Shown here piece after piece: positions 5,294 through 5,453 of a DNA stretch of 5,453 nt. The notes beneath the pieces are model-generated. The model saw only the letters and a list, made by a program, of their open reading frames with translations. It was not told the DNA's origin and ran no database searches. Positions within the stretch are counted from its first letter, which is position 1. Each line of letters opens with the position of its first letter. Origin of the DNA: Marinosulfonomonas sp. (GTDB lineage: Bacteria; Pseudomonadota; Alphaproteobacteria; Rhodobacterales; Rhodobacteraceae); assembly GCA_022712735.1 (NCBI GenBank), contig JAFLKA010000449.1, positions 1-5,453 on the forward strand. Direction: 5' to 3'. A program made the position numbers and the translations under genes.

Positions 5294-5453
5294 ATGACTT
5301 TACGAACCAGACTAACGGACGCCATGAAAGAAGCCATGCGCAACAAGGAAGCCGCACGGCTATCAACCTTGCGCCTGATCAACGCCGCAATCAAGGATCG
5401 TGACATTGCGTTGCGTGGAAACGGCGGTGGTGACGAGGGCGTTTCGGATGACG
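5294..5453 (+). CDS. GatB/Yqey domain protein, N-terminal part, 3' end outside window
   Basis: ATG 5294 follows GAGGA (5283-5287) with six bases between them. The frame is then open to the window end, giving 53 residues. The sequence starts MTLRTRLTDAMKEAMRNKEA and continues ARLSTLRLINAAIKDRDIA, the characteristic first two helices of the small YqeY-type proteins (about 150 residues when complete). The domain resembles the C-terminal tail domain of GatB, the tRNA-dependent amidotransferase subunit that contacts tRNA. The role of the free-standing protein is not established. The visible part ends in a Gly- and Asp-rich linker (GNGGGDEGVSDD) leading into the rest of the domain. It is divergent from carA, an arrangement familiar in Rhodobacterales. 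The family call is good despite truncation. Confidence 0.85.
   Translation, partial: MTLRTRLTDAMKEAMRNKEAARLSTLRLINAAIKDRDIALRGNGGGDEGVSDD

Overview
The window reads as chromosomal DNA of an alphaproteobacterium, most likely a Rhodobacterales (Roseobacter-group) species. The protein sequences resemble that group, the carA / GatB-Yqey divergent pair is a familiar arrangement there, and a short 3'-end repeat typical of those genomes lies between two convergent genes. This placement rests on recognition by eye, not on a search.

Layout from left to right. Positions 1-399 (+) hold the C-terminal part of a class V, PLP-dependent aminotransferase whose 5' end lies outside the window. Positions 400-484 hold two inverted copies of a 33-base 3'-end repeat that can fold into one long hairpin, followed by a convergent HAD-type pyrimidine 5'-nucleotidase (485-1135, -). 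A 105-base divergent promoter region separates it from a GntR/FCD transcription regulator (1241-1900, +). The regulator meets a large membrane glycosyltransferase (1895-3844, -) tail to tail with a 6-base overlap. Upstream of that gene come a 77-base gap and carA (3922-5088, -), the small subunit of carbamoyl-phosphate synthase. A 205-base divergent promoter region then leads to the start of a GatB/Yqey-domain gene (5294 to the window end, +).

Most genes are housekeeping and are not an obvious functional set. carA feeds arginine and pyrimidine synthesis, and the HAD enzyme may dephosphorylate pyrimidine nucleotides. The most interesting unit is the glycosyltransferase. It joins an N-terminal MshEN-type domain, a family known to bind cyclic di-GMP, to a processive-looking GT2 domain with membrane segments. 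About 50 bases upstream of its start is a perfect TTAA-N7-TTAAC box, the classical binding site of the cell-cycle regulator CtrA. The reading offered here is an orphan polysaccharide synthase controlled by CtrA at the DNA level and by cyclic di-GMP at the protein level. The motifs are seen directly; the regulation is inference.

No tRNA, rRNA, CRISPR array, insertion sequence or phage gene was seen.
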